63,014 nt of DNA from JBEIQE01 sp040376705. Lineage in GTDB: Bacteria > Pseudomonadota > Alphaproteobacteria > UBA2400. Shown one piece after another: positions 42,611-51,873 of the stretch; position 1 is the stretch's first letter; each line of letters starts with the position of its first letter. Position numbers and translations under genes: made by a program. The notes below the pieces were generated by a model. That model made no database searches. It was not told the DNA's origin and saw nothing but the letters and a program-made list of their open reading frames with translations. The stretch spans positions 1-63,014 of the forward strand of contig JBEIQE010000013.1 of assembly GCA_040376705.1 (NCBI GenBank), in the 5' to 3' direction.

Positions 42611-44791
42611 ATGACTGCTATTATGACCGAAGATCTCCCTGAACAGCGTGAGCCGCATTACCTGGCCAACCTCAACCCGCCGCAGCGAGCGGCAGTCGAG
42701 GCGCTGGATGGTCCCGTGCTGGTGCTGGCAGGTGCAGGTACTGGCAAGACGCGCGTGCTCACTACGCGTCTGGCGCATTTGCTCATGAGCCGCCGGGTTT
42801 CGCCTTTCACCATTCTGGCTGTGACCTTCACCAACAAAGCCGCTGCCGAAATGCGCGAGCGTGTAGGCAAGCTGATTGGCATTGCGCCCGATGGCTGGTG
42901 GATGGGCACCTTCCACGCTCTTGCGGCGCGCATTCTGCGCAAACATGCCGAGGTTGTGGGGCTCAAGGATAACTTCACGATTCTTGATTCCGATGACCAG
43001 CTGCGTCTGGTCAAGCAGCTTATGGCTGCTGCCGGTATTGATGATGAGCGCACACCACCCAAAATGGTGCTTTCGCTTATCCAGAAATGGAAAGACCGTG
43101 GCGATGAGCCCGACCGTGTGGGCGCGGGCGAAGAAGCGCGTATCGTCAGCATCTACCGCCAGTATCAGGAGCGCTTGAAAACACTCAATGCCTGCGATTT
43201 TGGCGATCTGTTGATGCACAACCTCACCATCTTCCGTACACGGCCCGAGATATTGGCGCAGTATCAGGATCGCTTTAAATACATTCTGGTCGATGAGTAT
43301 CAGGACACCAACGTGGGCCAATACCTGTGGTTGCGTTTATTGGCACAGGGTTCGAAGAATATCTGCTGCGTGGGTGATGACGACCAGAGCATCTATGGCT
43401 GGCGCGGGGCTGAGGTGGGTAATATCCTCAAGTTCGAACAGGACTTTCCCGGCGCGCAGATCATCCGCCTCGAGCAGAACTACCGCTCAACCGGCCATAT
43501 TCTGGGGGCTGCCTCGCACATCATTGCCCGTAACCGCGAGCGTTTGGGTAAAACCCTGTGGACCGCCGCCGAAGAAGGCGAGAAGGTGACTGTACGCGGC
43601 CTATGGGATGGTGAAGAAGAAGCCCGCTGGGTAGGCGAAGAGATTGAGGCTGCGCAGCGCCGCAAGGTGCCGATGAGCGAGATTGCGGTGCTGGTGCGCG
43701 CCAGCTTCCAGACCCGTGAGTTTGAAGAACGCCTGCTCACGCTCGGCGTGCCTTATCGTGTTATCGGCGGCCCGCGCTTTTATGAGCGGCAGGAAATTAG
43801 AGATGCCATCGCTTATTTGCGCATCGTGCATCAGCCGGCGGATGACTTGGCATTCGAGCGTATCCTCAACGTGCCCAAGCGCGGTGTGGGCCCTGCCACG
43901 GTGCAGCAAATCCATACCGTTGCACGCGATCTCAATCAGCCGCTTACCGAGGCGTTGTTAAGGCTGCTCGAGACCGAAGAGCTCAAGCCCAAGATGCGCA
44001 CGACGCTGGGCAATCTCATGCGCGACTTCGCGCGCTGGCGCAGTCAGCTGGCGGATATGCCGCATCAGCAAGTGGCAGCGATATTGCTTGATGAAAGCGG
44101 TTACACCGCTATGTGGCAGCAGGATAAATCACCCGATGCCCCCGGCCGTCTTGAGAACTTGAAGGAATTGATCAGCGCCATGTCGCAGTTCGATGGCATC
44201 GGTGCGTTTCTTGAGCATGTTTCGCTCGTGATGGAGCAGGCCGAAGCTGCGGGTGCTGAGGCTGTTACGCTCATGACGCTGCATGCCGCCAAAGGGTTGG
44301 AGTTTGACTATGTCTTCCTGCCCGGTTGGGAAGAGGCGATTTTCCCTAGCCAGAAATCACTCGATGAAAAAGGCGAGCGCGCGCTGCAGGAAGAGCGCCG
44401 CTTGGCCTATGTCGGTATTACCCGCGCCAAGAAGCGTGCATTCATCAGCTATGCTGCTCGCCGCCGTCTCTACGGCCAGTGGAATGATGCCATCCCCTCG
44501 CGCTTTGTCGGCGAACTGCCTAAGGAGCATATCGTAAGCGAGACCAGCCGCGGCATGTTCAGCGAAGGTTATGCTGCGCCAGTCTATCGCTCTGGTCCGA
44601 TGATTGAGGCGCGCGCACAGGTCATGATGCCGCGCAAGGCTACGCATGGCTATAACCGCGGCGACCGGGTGTTCCACGAAAAGTTCGGGTATGGCTCGGT
44701 AGTGCAGGTTGATGGCGGCAAGCTCTCGATTGCGTTTGACCATAGCGATACCAAGCAGGTAATGGCTGCATTTGTAACGGCGGCTGAATGA
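42611..44791 (+). CDS. uvrD: UvrD/PcrA-type DNA helicase
   Basis: A 726-aa superfamily I 3'-5' helicase for repair and removal of blocked replication or transcription. Motif I AGAGTGKTRVLTTR (~40), motif II VDEYQDTN, motif III GDDDQSIYGWRGA, motif IV LEQNYRS, motif V TLMTLHAAKGLEFD and motif VI ERRLAYVGITRAKK are all present. The C-terminal Tudor-like RNA-polymerase-binding segment (GDRVFHEKFGYGSVVQ) is intact. Overlaps the next gene by 4 bp. Confidence 0.96.
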   Translation: MTAIMTEDLPEQREPHYLANLNPPQRAAVEALDGPVLVLAGAGTGKTRVLTTRLAHLLMSRRVSPFTILAVTFTNKAAAEMRERVGKLIGIAPDGWWMGTFHALAARILRKHAEVVGLKDNFTILDSDDQLRLVKQLMAAAGIDDERTPPKMVLSLIQKWKDRGDEPDRVGAGEEARIVSIYRQYQERLKTLNACDFGDLLMHNLTIFRTRPEILAQYQDRFKYILVDEYQDTNVGQYLWLRLLAQGSKNICCVGDDDQSIYGWRGAEVGNILKFEQDFPGAQIIRLEQNYRSTGHILGAASHIIARNRERLGKTLWTAAEEGEKVTVRGLWDGEEEARWVGEEIEAAQRRKVPMSEIAVLVRASFQTREFEERLLTLGVPYRVIGGPRFYERQEIRDAIAYLRIVHQPADDLAFERILNVPKRGVGPATVQQIHTVARDLNQPLTEALLRLLETEELKPKMRTTLGNLMRDFARWRSQLADMPHQQVAAILLDESGYTAMWQQDKSPDAPGRLENLKELISAMSQFDGIGAFLEHVSLVMEQAEAAGAEAVTLMTLHAAKGLEFDYVFLPGWEEAIFPSQKSLDEKGERALQEERRLAYVGITRAKKRAFISYAARRRLYGQWNDAIPSRFVGELPKEHIVSETSRGMFSEGYAAPVYRSGPMIEARAQVMMPRKATHGYNRGDRVFHEKFGYGSVVQVDGGKLSIAFDHSDTKQVMAAFVTAAE

Positions 44792-45726
44792 GAGTTTTTC
44801 TCCTCAGCCTGTTATTGCTGCCCACATTTGCCTTAGCTGCGCAAACACAGCTCATGCTTAATCGCGATGATCCCGCCGATAACAAAGTTGGCTTGCTCAC
44901 CTTTATGGGCGCAGTGGTTATTCCGGCGGGGCCTGACAAAGTAGGCGGGCTGTCTTCCATCGAGATGGGGCAGAGTGACCGCCACCTGTTCTTTCAGGCA
45001 GATGATGGCCGTTTCTATTCAGCCCGCGCGCAATGGAGCAATAGCAAGCTGATTGGCGTTACCCTCGATAAGGGGTTGCTGCTGCGCGATGAGAATGGCC
45101 GGCCACCCACATCGCGCGCGCGGTTTGATTCAGAATCCCTTTCGCGTCTGCCAGATGGTGACTGGCTGGTCGGTTATGAGCGTGATCACCGCATCGAGCG
45201 TTACAAGAACATCAACGGCCGACCCAGCGGCATCCCCATTCCCATGCCCGCATTGCCCGGTCTGGCCGAGCTGCCGCGCAATGAAGGGCTCGAGGCCATG
45301 GCGGCGCTGTCCAATGGCAACATCCTTGCCATTGCTGAAGCCAAATTGGGGGAGGTGAGCCCGGCATGGCTGTGGCAAGAAGGTCACTGGGAGAAACTAA
45401 GCTATCGCCCCAAATCCGGCTTTGTACCGGTTGATGCCAGCTCGCTGCACGATGGCAGCGTGCTGGTGCTCGAGCGCTCCCTTAATCTTCTTTACGGTTT
45501 CCGGAGCCGGATTGTGTACGTTAAGGCAGCTGACATTAAGGCTGGCGCGGTGCTTGACGGCACGCAATTGGCCCTTATGGAATCGCCACACTTGAGCGAA
45601 AACTTCGAGGGAATCCACGCCTTTGCCGGGCCCGACGGCAAGACCCGCCTGTTCATTGTATCGGACAATAACTTCAACGCCATACAACAGACAATTTTAG
45701 CGGCATTCGAGCTAACTCTGCCCTAA
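44788..45726 (+). CDS. Exported phytase-like esterase
   Basis: The 312-aa protein has a signal peptide (MRVFLLSLLLLPTFALAA) and the esterase-like-activity-of-phytase beta-propeller (GGLSSIEM, FDSESLSRLPDGDWLVGYE, NEGLEAMAALSNG, ENFEGIHAF). Substrate unknown. Coupled to uvrD by ATGA, though the functions look unrelated. Confidence 0.85.
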   Translation: MRVFLLSLLLLPTFALAAQTQLMLNRDDPADNKVGLLTFMGAVVIPAGPDKVGGLSSIEMGQSDRHLFFQADDGRFYSARAQWSNSKLIGVTLDKGLLLRDENGRPPTSRARFDSESLSRLPDGDWLVGYERDHRIERYKNINGRPSGIPIPMPALPGLAELPRNEGLEAMAALSNGNILAIAEAKLGEVSPAWLWQEGHWEKLSYRPKSGFVPVDASSLHDGSVLVLERSLNLLYGFRSRIVYVKAADIKAGAVLDGTQLALMESPHLSENFEGIHAFAGPDGKTRLFIVSDNNFNAIQQTILAAFELTLP

Positions 45727-45760
45727 TGGACCGGCTTTAATCTAAAAACAACAAGTCGCT

Positions 45761-45774
45761 GACAACCTATTGTC
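45761..45774. promoter_or_regulatory. Inverted repeat in the dotD promoter region
   Basis: GACAACCTATTGTC (arms GACAA/TTGTC) overlaps a possible -35 TTGTCT (45770-45775) with TAGAAC 17 bp later (45793-45798). Its core ACAAC-N3-TTGTC recurs at 48868-48880. Confidence 0.4.
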
Positions 45775-45838
45775 TTGGTTGAATCTATCCGCTAGAACAC
45801 TAGTCAGGTTACTTACAGAAGAGACGGTCGTACACACG

Positions 45839-46372
45839 ATGCATACTACTCGCCTATTTACCCGCCTAACTCTGGTTCTCCCGCTCGTAGCGCTCGGCCT
45901 TGCCGGTTGCAGCACAGTCAAAGGCCAGCAGCCTGTTGACGACACGCGCGTTGAAGCCGTGAGCGCAAACCCTGCCGACAGCACTGCGATCACCGCCCGT
46001 CTGGCTGAAGCTGCGCAGCGCACCGCTACCGCGCTCGAAAATCTCGCCTCGGTAGAGCAGGCCCGTACGCCCGAGCTTTACACGCCGGTGGTAACCGACG
46101 CACCTGAAGAGCTCCGCCTGCTGCTCACCGTGCAGTGGACCGGCCCGTGGGAAAACCTGCTCAAGACCATGGCTGAGCGCGTGAACTACGAATTCCGCGT
46201 TATCGGCAAGCCGACCCCGACCCCGATCATCGTTACGGTTGATGCCAAGCAGCAGCCCTTCGTCGATGTTCTGCGTAACATCGGCCTGCAGGCCGCTGGT
46301 CGTGCCGACCTCGTTCTCGATTCCCGCAGCAAGGTTGTGGAAGTCCGCTATGCTCCAGACACAGGTCGCTAA
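45839..46372 (+). CDS. dotD: DotD-like lipoprotein of type IVB secretion
   Basis: 177 aa from the ATG at 45839, with a lipobox (LGLAGCS). The C-terminal domain (TVQWTGPWENLLKTMAERV, FRVIGKPTPTPIIV, QQPFVDVLRNIGLQAAGRA) matches DotD/TraH, which resembles secretin N-domains. With DotC it helps place DotH in the outer-membrane core. First gene of dotDCB-icmT, the same order as traH-I-J-K of IncI1 plasmids. Confidence 0.85.
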   Translation: MHTTRLFTRLTLVLPLVALGLAGCSTVKGQQPVDDTRVEAVSANPADSTAITARLAEAAQRTATALENLASVEQARTPELYTPVVTDAPEELRLLLTVQWTGPWENLLKTMAERVNYEFRVIGKPTPTPIIVTVDAKQQPFVDVLRNIGLQAAGRADLVLDSRSKVVEVRYAPDTGR

Positions 46373-46376
46373 ATCC

Positions 46377-47318
46377 ATGTTCCTGCCCCGCGTACTTTTA
46401 GGCACTGCGCTTATAGCGCTGGTTCTGGCAACGAGCGTACCCGCTCTGGCCGACCGTGGTGGCGATGCTGCCAGCCGTCCTGATCAGCTGCGCGGCGTGA
46501 GCAACGGCGATGTTCCCACATCGCAGGATCCGTTTGAAACACCGTTGTTTGTTCCAGAAGTTGCTCCGGCAGCTGATGGCGCGACACCGCCTGACCTGAC
46601 CTCCCTGATGAACGAGCGCGGCACCGGTGCCGACCCCCGCGCTGTTGCTGCTGCCCGTATCCGTAACGACGCGATGCGTGAAGCTGCTCTGTCCTATGGT
46701 GCCCGCGGTGGCCTCGCCCGCCGTACATGGGAAGTGCGCAAGGAGCTGGATGTTCAGCAGCACCACCTCGACCGCACCTTCGGTTTCCACATGCTCACCA
46801 TTTCGGCGCCAAGCGGCCTGCTCATCGAGCCGCCGATTGTAACCGAAGCTGAAAAGAACGTACTGGTTTCTGGCGATGGTCAGGAAGCTGCCGTGTCAGA
46901 TACACTCATCCGCATCAGCCGCGAAGCGCGCATCGTAACTGCGCCGCGTGAATGGCGTACCTACCTTGAGCGCGACTGGGGCAAGGTCATGCCGCCGCCA
47001 GATGTGCTGCTGCCCAAGACCGAAGAAGAGCGCCTGAACTGGGCCAAGTGGGTCGCCCAGGGTTGGGAAGCCGGCTACAAGCAGGGTGATGAAATTTTCC
47101 AGGCCGACCTCGACCGCCTGGTGCGTGACTACACCGGCATGGTGCGTTATCGCTGGCTGCTGGCCCAGAATATGATTTCAGCCCCCTATGCGCTCCAGGA
47201 AGACCGCGGCGTGACCGGTGGTGGTGGCGAAATGCGTATTGGCGATCGTGCCCTCTCGATTACAGGTCAGTCTGAGCTTCAGGCCCGTCCTGAGCGCTGG
47301 CAGCCGGTTCCGCGTTAA
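46377..47318 (+). CDS. dotC: DotC-like outer-membrane component of type IVB secretion
   Basis: 313 aa from the ATG at 46377, 4 bp after dotD; an ATG at 46350 would add nine residues inside dotD. The core is strongly DotC-like: FGFHMLTIS, PPIVTEAEKNVLVSGDG, REARIVTAPREWRTYLERDW, YTGMVRYRWLLAQNM, GVTGGGGEMRIGDRALSIT. The signal peptide ends VPALADR, with no lipobox cysteine, whereas Legionella DotC is a lipoprotein. DotD may supply the lipid anchor here (inference). Confidence 0.88.
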   Translation: MFLPRVLLGTALIALVLATSVPALADRGGDAASRPDQLRGVSNGDVPTSQDPFETPLFVPEVAPAADGATPPDLTSLMNERGTGADPRAVAAARIRNDAMREAALSYGARGGLARRTWEVRKELDVQQHHLDRTFGFHMLTISAPSGLLIEPPIVTEAEKNVLVSGDGQEAAVSDTLIRISREARIVTAPREWRTYLERDWGKVMPPPDVLLPKTEEERLNWAKWVAQGWEAGYKQGDEIFQADLDRLVRDYTGMVRYRWLLAQNMISAPYALQEDRGVTGGGGEMRIGDRALSITGQSELQARPERWQPVPR

Positions 47319-47364
47319 GCGGCCCTGTGCAAAGCTGCCCGTTCAAAATCTGGAGGCATAAACT

Positions 47365-48507
47365 GTGAGTGGCGGCGGTAGCGGCAAGCTTCAAAAGATT
47401 GAGACATGGCCGAAAGAGCCACCGCGCCTCTCGGATGAGCAGGTTGATGAGCTGATCATGTACTGCGTACAGAATCAGACCAGCGATATCTCCTTGCAGA
47501 CCGACCGTCCAGCCACCGCCGAAATTCACGGCTACCTCTACCCCATGACCGCCCGTCCGCTCGATCCGGCGGACATGAACACCATCATGACCAAGCTCTA
47601 TGGTGTGGACGCTGCCGCCAAGCTGGCCGCCGCCAAAGACCTCGACTTGTCTTACGAAATCAGGCTCGACCGTTTCACGCGTGTGCGTTTCCGTGTCAAC
47701 ATGACTGCCATTCAGAGTAAGGGCCGTGACGCTGCGCAGATTACCATGCGCGTTATGCCCAGCCAGCCGCCGTCGATGAAGGACCTCGGCATCGAGCAGG
47801 AGATTATCGATAATTTCTCGCCGCGTCAGGGCCTTATTGCTGTAACCGGCCCTACGGGTTCGGGTAAGTCCACCTTGCTTGCTGCTGGTATGCGCATGCT
47901 GATCGAGCGTGAAGGTGGCTGCGGCAAGCTGCTGACCTACGAAGCGCCAATCGAATACACTTACGATGCCATCAGCAACCCGCAGAGCCTGGTGGCGCAG
48001 ACCGAAATTCCGCGCCATCTGCCCAGTTTTGCTGCCGGTGTGCGTAATGCCTTGCGCCGCAAGCCTGCCATCATCCTCGTGGGCGAATCGCGCGACCGCG
48101 AAACGGTTGGCGCCGCGATTGAAGCCGGCCAGACCGGCCACGCTGTTTATACAACCGCACATACCATGGGTGTGGCCTCAACCCTGCGCCGTATGGTGTC
48201 GGTGTTCGAGCCAGGCGAGCGCAACGAGCGCGCAGGTGCCCTTATGGAAACCTTGCGCATGATCATTACACAGGCGCTGGTGCCACGTGCGACTGGTGGC
48301 CGCCTTGCCGTGCGCGAATACCTCGTATTTGACGATGTGTTGCGCGAAGAACTGCTCGAGATGCCGCAGGACCGCTGGTCCAACCGCGTGCAGCAGGTGC
48401 TGCCCGACCGTGGACAAACCATGGCAAAAGCTGCTAAAATCGCCTACGAGCAAGGTCAGATCGATCGCCGCTGGTACCTGATGCTGGCCCGTGGCAGTAC
48501 AGACTAA
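47365..48507 (+). CDS. dotB: DotB-like secretion ATPase
   Basis: 380 aa from a GTG at 47365 with TGGAGG upstream. VirB11/PilT-type hexameric ATPase of the inner-membrane base of the Dot/Icm machine. Walker A is GPTGSGKST (~162), with the Asp/Glu box and Walker B ILVGESRDRETV (~237) followed by AGQTGHAVYTTAHT. N-terminal YCVQNQTSDISLQTD is typical of DotB/TraJ. Confidence 0.93.
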   Translation: MSGGGSGKLQKIETWPKEPPRLSDEQVDELIMYCVQNQTSDISLQTDRPATAEIHGYLYPMTARPLDPADMNTIMTKLYGVDAAAKLAAAKDLDLSYEIRLDRFTRVRFRVNMTAIQSKGRDAAQITMRVMPSQPPSMKDLGIEQEIIDNFSPRQGLIAVTGPTGSGKSTLLAAGMRMLIEREGGCGKLLTYEAPIEYTYDAISNPQSLVAQTEIPRHLPSFAAGVRNALRRKPAIILVGESRDRETVGAAIEAGQTGHAVYTTAHTMGVASTLRRMVSVFEPGERNERAGALMETLRMIITQALVPRATGGRLAVREYLVFDDVLREELLEMPQDRWSNRVQQVLPDRGQTMAKAAKIAYEQGQIDRRWYLMLARGSTD

Positions 48508-48532
48508 ACGCCTGAAATAGGGGAACATCTCT

Positions 48533-48826
48533 ATGAGTCATACCCTGCAGAACGAGTGGCACTGGCGCGATACGATGCGCCCTGCACGCTTCTTCATGTT
48601 CGATGCGCGTTCGGCCCTCTTGGTGGTGGTATTGCTCATTCACCCGCGCCTTTACACCGTGGTGTTTTTCGTCATCGTCATGTTCTTTTTCTACATGCTC
48701 GAGCGTGTGGGCCTTACCTTCGAGGCTGCACTGCGCCGCATCCGCTCGTGGCTCGCCGGCAATGACCGTCCGGCTGTTATCTGGACCGCACGCCGCCGTA
48801 TGATCGATCTCAATAGCGATCACTAA
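48533..48826 (+). CDS. icmT: IcmT-like type IVB secretion protein
   Basis: 97 aa. NEWHWRDTMRPARFFMFDAR, then two adjacent hydrophobic segments (LLVVVLLIHPRLYTVVFFVIVM), then a basic tail; this matches IcmT/TraK in length and motifs. In Legionella it is needed for pore formation and egress. It ends the dot operon; an 18-bp palindrome follows. Confidence 0.85.
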   Translation: MSHTLQNEWHWRDTMRPARFFMFDARSALLVVVLLIHPRLYTVVFFVIVMFFFYMLERVGLTFEAALRRIRSWLAGNDRPAVIWTARRRMIDLNSDH

Positions 48827-48837
48827 AAATACCCAGT

Positions 48838-48855
48838 ACGCGACTCGAGTCGCGT
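48838..48855. promoter_or_regulatory. 18-bp perfect palindrome between dot and pil operons
   Basis: ACGCGACTCGAGTCGCGT is fully self-complementary with no loop and no T-run after it, so it reads as a DNA-binding site rather than a terminator. It lies 12 bp after icmT and about 140 bp before the pilL-like gene. Confidence 0.55.
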
Positions 48856-48867
48856 GACCTTATGGCA

Positions 48868-48880
48868 ACAACTTGTTGTC
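48868..48880 (+). promoter_or_regulatory. ACAAC-N3-TTGTC motif upstream of the pil operon
   Basis: ACAACTTGTTGTC shares ten fixed positions and spacing with ACAACCTATTGTC upstream of dotD. It sits 13 bp beyond the 18-bp palindrome. Confidence 0.4.
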
Positions 48881-48997
48881 AGCTTCACAAACTTATGCGA
48901 CAAACGACGCTAGGCCATTGATTCTTATGGCTGCTGTGCTTGAATCACATGGGCGCGCCTATTCTGGACGCTGCCTGCTGTTGCCTAGGGGTTTTGT

Positions 48998-50254
48998 ATG
49001 CTGCTTCACCGTCTCATTCCTGCATCGCGCCCCTCGCAGCGTTTTGTCTGCCTTACTGGTATGGCTCTGGTAACCGCGCTGGGCCTCGGTGGCTGCACCA
49101 ATTCAACCGCCATGCAGGCACAGCCCGAAGCACTCGCATTCCAGTCCTTCACCGAAACCCTTTCGGCCGATATGTACGCTGCCATTGCGCCTGCTGCAGG
49201 CGAAGCGCGCGAGCCCCTCATCGAGGCCCTGGCTGGCCTCGCGCCGGAAGGCAAGACCTTTGCCTTTGCCGACGACATCAATATCAACATGCTGGTGCCG
49301 GTAGCGAAGCCGGGCATGAGTGCGGCCCAGCGCCGTGCCGAGGTACTGGCAGCTGCAGGCCTTAAAGCCACTGATGCTGGTAGTGTTCTCTACATCCAGC
49401 GTGGTACCGCGCAGGCTGCTGAAATGGCTGCGCCTGTTTCAGCTCCAGCGCCGGCTGCAACAGCTGCAACCGCTGATCGGTATAGTGATGCCTATAGTCC
49501 GCAGCTTACCTCATCCACCATGATGAGTGCACCGCTGCTCTCCGGCGGTGAAAGCGTGGCGTCATCTGCGCCTGTTGCCACAGCGCCTGCGCCAGTCCTG
49601 CGCTCGGTTGCTACGGGTGAGGAAGTGACCTTGGCCAGCACGGTAAGCACGCCAGCGCCGGTGCTCGATGCCCCAAGCACAACAGTAATGCCCAAGGCTG
49701 AAGAGACGATGGCTAATATTGAGCCTGCAGCCGCGCCGGTTATGCTGACAGCCGAGAATGCGCCCGAGCCCTTGGCAAGCGAACCTGCCAAGGTTGTATC
49801 GCTGCCAGATGACGACGTCACCATCGTGCCGCAGCTGCCAGTGGTTGCGCCTGAGGCCGCCCGCTCGGTTGAAACCAACCCCACGGTTATTGCTGCAGCT
49901 GATGCGAACGACCGCTCTGTAATGGGCCTTGCCACCGGCATTGCCAGTGAGCCGGTTGCAGCGAATGGCTTTACCAGCGACACATGGCAGGCCGAGCGCG
50001 GCCAGACCCTGCGCACCGTGCTCGAAGGCTGGTGCAGCCGTGCCGATGTACAGCTGGTCTGGGGTACAGATTTTGACTATCCGCTTGCAGCGTCGGTAAC
50101 GCTCAACGATTCATTCGAGAACGCAGTACGCACATTGCTTTCCGGATTTGGTGCTGTTTCCCCACAGCCGTTTGGGCGCCTGCATCGTCAGGGTAATGCT
50201 GGCCAGCGTGTGCTCATTGTCGAGACACGCGGCAATCTCTATCAGGATCAATGA
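48998..50254 (+). CDS. pilL: PilL-like lipoprotein with TcpQ domain
   Basis: 418 aa with a lipobox (ALGLGGCT), a long Ala/Pro/Val-rich middle, and a C-terminal TcpQ/PilL domain (~325-418: WQAERGQTLRTVLEGWCSRADVQL, DSFENAVRTLLSGF). In type IVb pili it helps seat the secretin in the outer membrane. First gene of the pil operon; overlaps the secretin gene by four bases. Confidence 0.78.
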   Translation: MLLHRLIPASRPSQRFVCLTGMALVTALGLGGCTNSTAMQAQPEALAFQSFTETLSADMYAAIAPAAGEAREPLIEALAGLAPEGKTFAFADDININMLVPVAKPGMSAAQRRAEVLAAAGLKATDAGSVLYIQRGTAQAAEMAAPVSAPAPAATAATADRYSDAYSPQLTSSTMMSAPLLSGGESVASSAPVATAPAPVLRSVATGEEVTLASTVSTPAPVLDAPSTTVMPKAEETMANIEPAAAPVMLTAENAPEPLASEPAKVVSLPDDDVTIVPQLPVVAPEAARSVETNPTVIAAADANDRSVMGLATGIASEPVAANGFTSDTWQAERGQTLRTVLEGWCSRADVQLVWGTDFDYPLAASVTLNDSFENAVRTLLSGFGAVSPQPFGRLHRQGNAGQRVLIVETRGNLYQDQ

Positions 50255-51870
50255 TCATGAAGACTTTCCATCGCGCTGTTGCCCTGCCTCTGGTTGCTGC
50301 CCTTCTGGCCAGCTGCGCTACCTCAGCGCATGACCCTGCGATTGACGAACGCGTCTCGGGTGTTGAAGCGCGCCTCGAAACCGCCGCGCGTCCGGCCACG
50401 GTTGTGACCAACGACCCGCTGCAGATTTCAGACTCTGTCTGGCTTGGTAGCCGCGTGGTGCGCATGCCGCAGGGCATTCCGCTGCCCAGCCGCTGGGAGC
50501 GCGACGATTCAATCGCCCTGCGTACCGATAACCCCATTCAGCTCAACCAGCTGGTTGGTGTGATCTCGGCCGAAACCAAAATTCCCGTACGCCTGACCGA
50601 TGGCGCCGATACCATGAGTACCGGTGGTGCTGCTCCGGCTCCTATTGCTGCCCCGGTTAATCCGGGTGTAGCCGGTGGTGCGCCTGCCCCCGCACTACCA
50701 ACATTAGGCGGTGGTGGCTCGGCCAGCGATAACGGTATTGTACTGTCTTACGAGGGCTCGCTCTCGGGCCTGCTCAGCCTTGCTAGCAGCTACTTTAATG
50801 TCAACTGGCGTTATGATGGTAGCAGCATCATCATCAGCCGCTACGTGTCGCGCACCTTTGTGATGGATGCGCTGCCGGGTACCATCACCATTACCGCGCC
50901 TGAAGCCTCAACTGATGGCGGCGGCGCTGCTTCAAGTGCGGAAGTAACCCCGCTCTCAACCGCCAGCATCGATATCTGGGATGATATCCGCCGCACGGTT
51001 GAAAGCATTGTCTCGGGCAATGGCTCGGTCGACATTTCGCAGTCGAGCGGTACGGTTGTGGTCAGCACCACGGCTGACCGCATGGAGCGTGTCTCGCGCT
51101 TCCTCTCGGAAGAGAACAAGCGTCTGGGCCGTCAGGTGGCCATTTCAATTGAGCTGTTCAACGTCGAGGTCGATGACACCGATGCTTATGGCCTTGATAT
51201 GACCGCTGCCCTCAGCAGCCTCGGCGGCTTCCCGGCTGTGAACCTTGCTGGTCCTTCGCCGGGCCTCGCCGGTGCCGGTAGTGTGACCATCACCATGGTT
51301 GACCCGCCAGCGCTGGGCGGCACCGAAGGTATTGTGCAGGCGCTTTCAACACTGGGCAAAACCACTCGTGTTGCGCAAATTCCGGTCACGACCCTCAACA
51401 ACCGTCCGGCCAACCAGCGGATTGCTGTAGATACTGCTTATGTGTCGGAAATTTCGACCACCACCAGCGGTGTTGATAACGTGTCATCGCAGGTTGAAAC
51501 TGAAACCCTGACCACTGGTCTGGCGGTATCGGTTCTGCCGCGCATCATGTCGGATGGCCGTATCCTGCTGCAGTATGCACTGGCCCAGGGCGAGCTGCTC
51601 AACCTCGAGCCGTTCCCGATTGGTGACAACACCGTGCAGCTGCCTGAAACACAGGGTATCTCCTTCAGCCAGCAGGTCATGATGAAGAATGGCTCAACGC
51701 TTATTCTCGCTGGCTTTGACCAGACCGAAGTGAGCAAGCAGGCGCGCGGTATGGGCCGCCCTCTGACCTGGCTTCTGGGTGGTAGCACTCAGTCGAGCAA
51801 TACCCGCAAGATGGTGGTGATCGCCATCACGCCGCGTGAAATTGTCGTCAGCCGTTCGGAGGCGTCGTAA
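50251..51870 (+). CDS. pilN: PilN-like lipoprotein secretin of type IVb pilus
   Basis: 539 aa with a lipobox (LLASCA). N-domains at ~60-310 with a Gly/Pro/Ala-rich insert (~115-155). The C-terminal secretin domain (~320-539: VAISIELFNVEVDDTDAYGL, NQRIAVDTAYVSE, GLAVSVLPRI, MKNGSTLILAGFDQTE) ends RKMVVIAITPR. It forms the outer-membrane ring for pilus exit. ATGA overlap with pilL; another ATG lies two codons in. Confidence 0.88.
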   Translation: MIMKTFHRAVALPLVAALLASCATSAHDPAIDERVSGVEARLETAARPATVVTNDPLQISDSVWLGSRVVRMPQGIPLPSRWERDDSIALRTDNPIQLNQLVGVISAETKIPVRLTDGADTMSTGGAAPAPIAAPVNPGVAGGAPAPALPTLGGGGSASDNGIVLSYEGSLSGLLSLASSYFNVNWRYDGSSIIISRYVSRTFVMDALPGTITITAPEASTDGGGAASSAEVTPLSTASIDIWDDIRRTVESIVSGNGSVDISQSSGTVVVSTTADRMERVSRFLSEENKRLGRQVAISIELFNVEVDDTDAYGLDMTAALSSLGGFPAVNLAGPSPGLAGAGSVTITMVDPPALGGTEGIVQALSTLGKTTRVAQIPVTTLNNRPANQRIAVDTAYVSEISTTTSGVDNVSSQVETETLTTGLAVSVLPRIMSDGRILLQYALAQGELLNLEPFPIGDNTVQLPETQGISFSQQVMMKNGSTLILAGFDQTEVSKQARGMGRPLTWLLGGSTQSSNTRKMVVIAITPREIVVSRSEAS

Positions 51871-51873
51871 TCC

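Noticed and set aside
47260..48162. Long open frame antisense to dotB
   Set aside because: dotB is unambiguous; no motif or start signal supports the antisense frame.
48838..48855. Terminator of the dot operon
   Set aside because: The palindrome has no loop and no following T-run, so a rho-independent terminator is unlikely.
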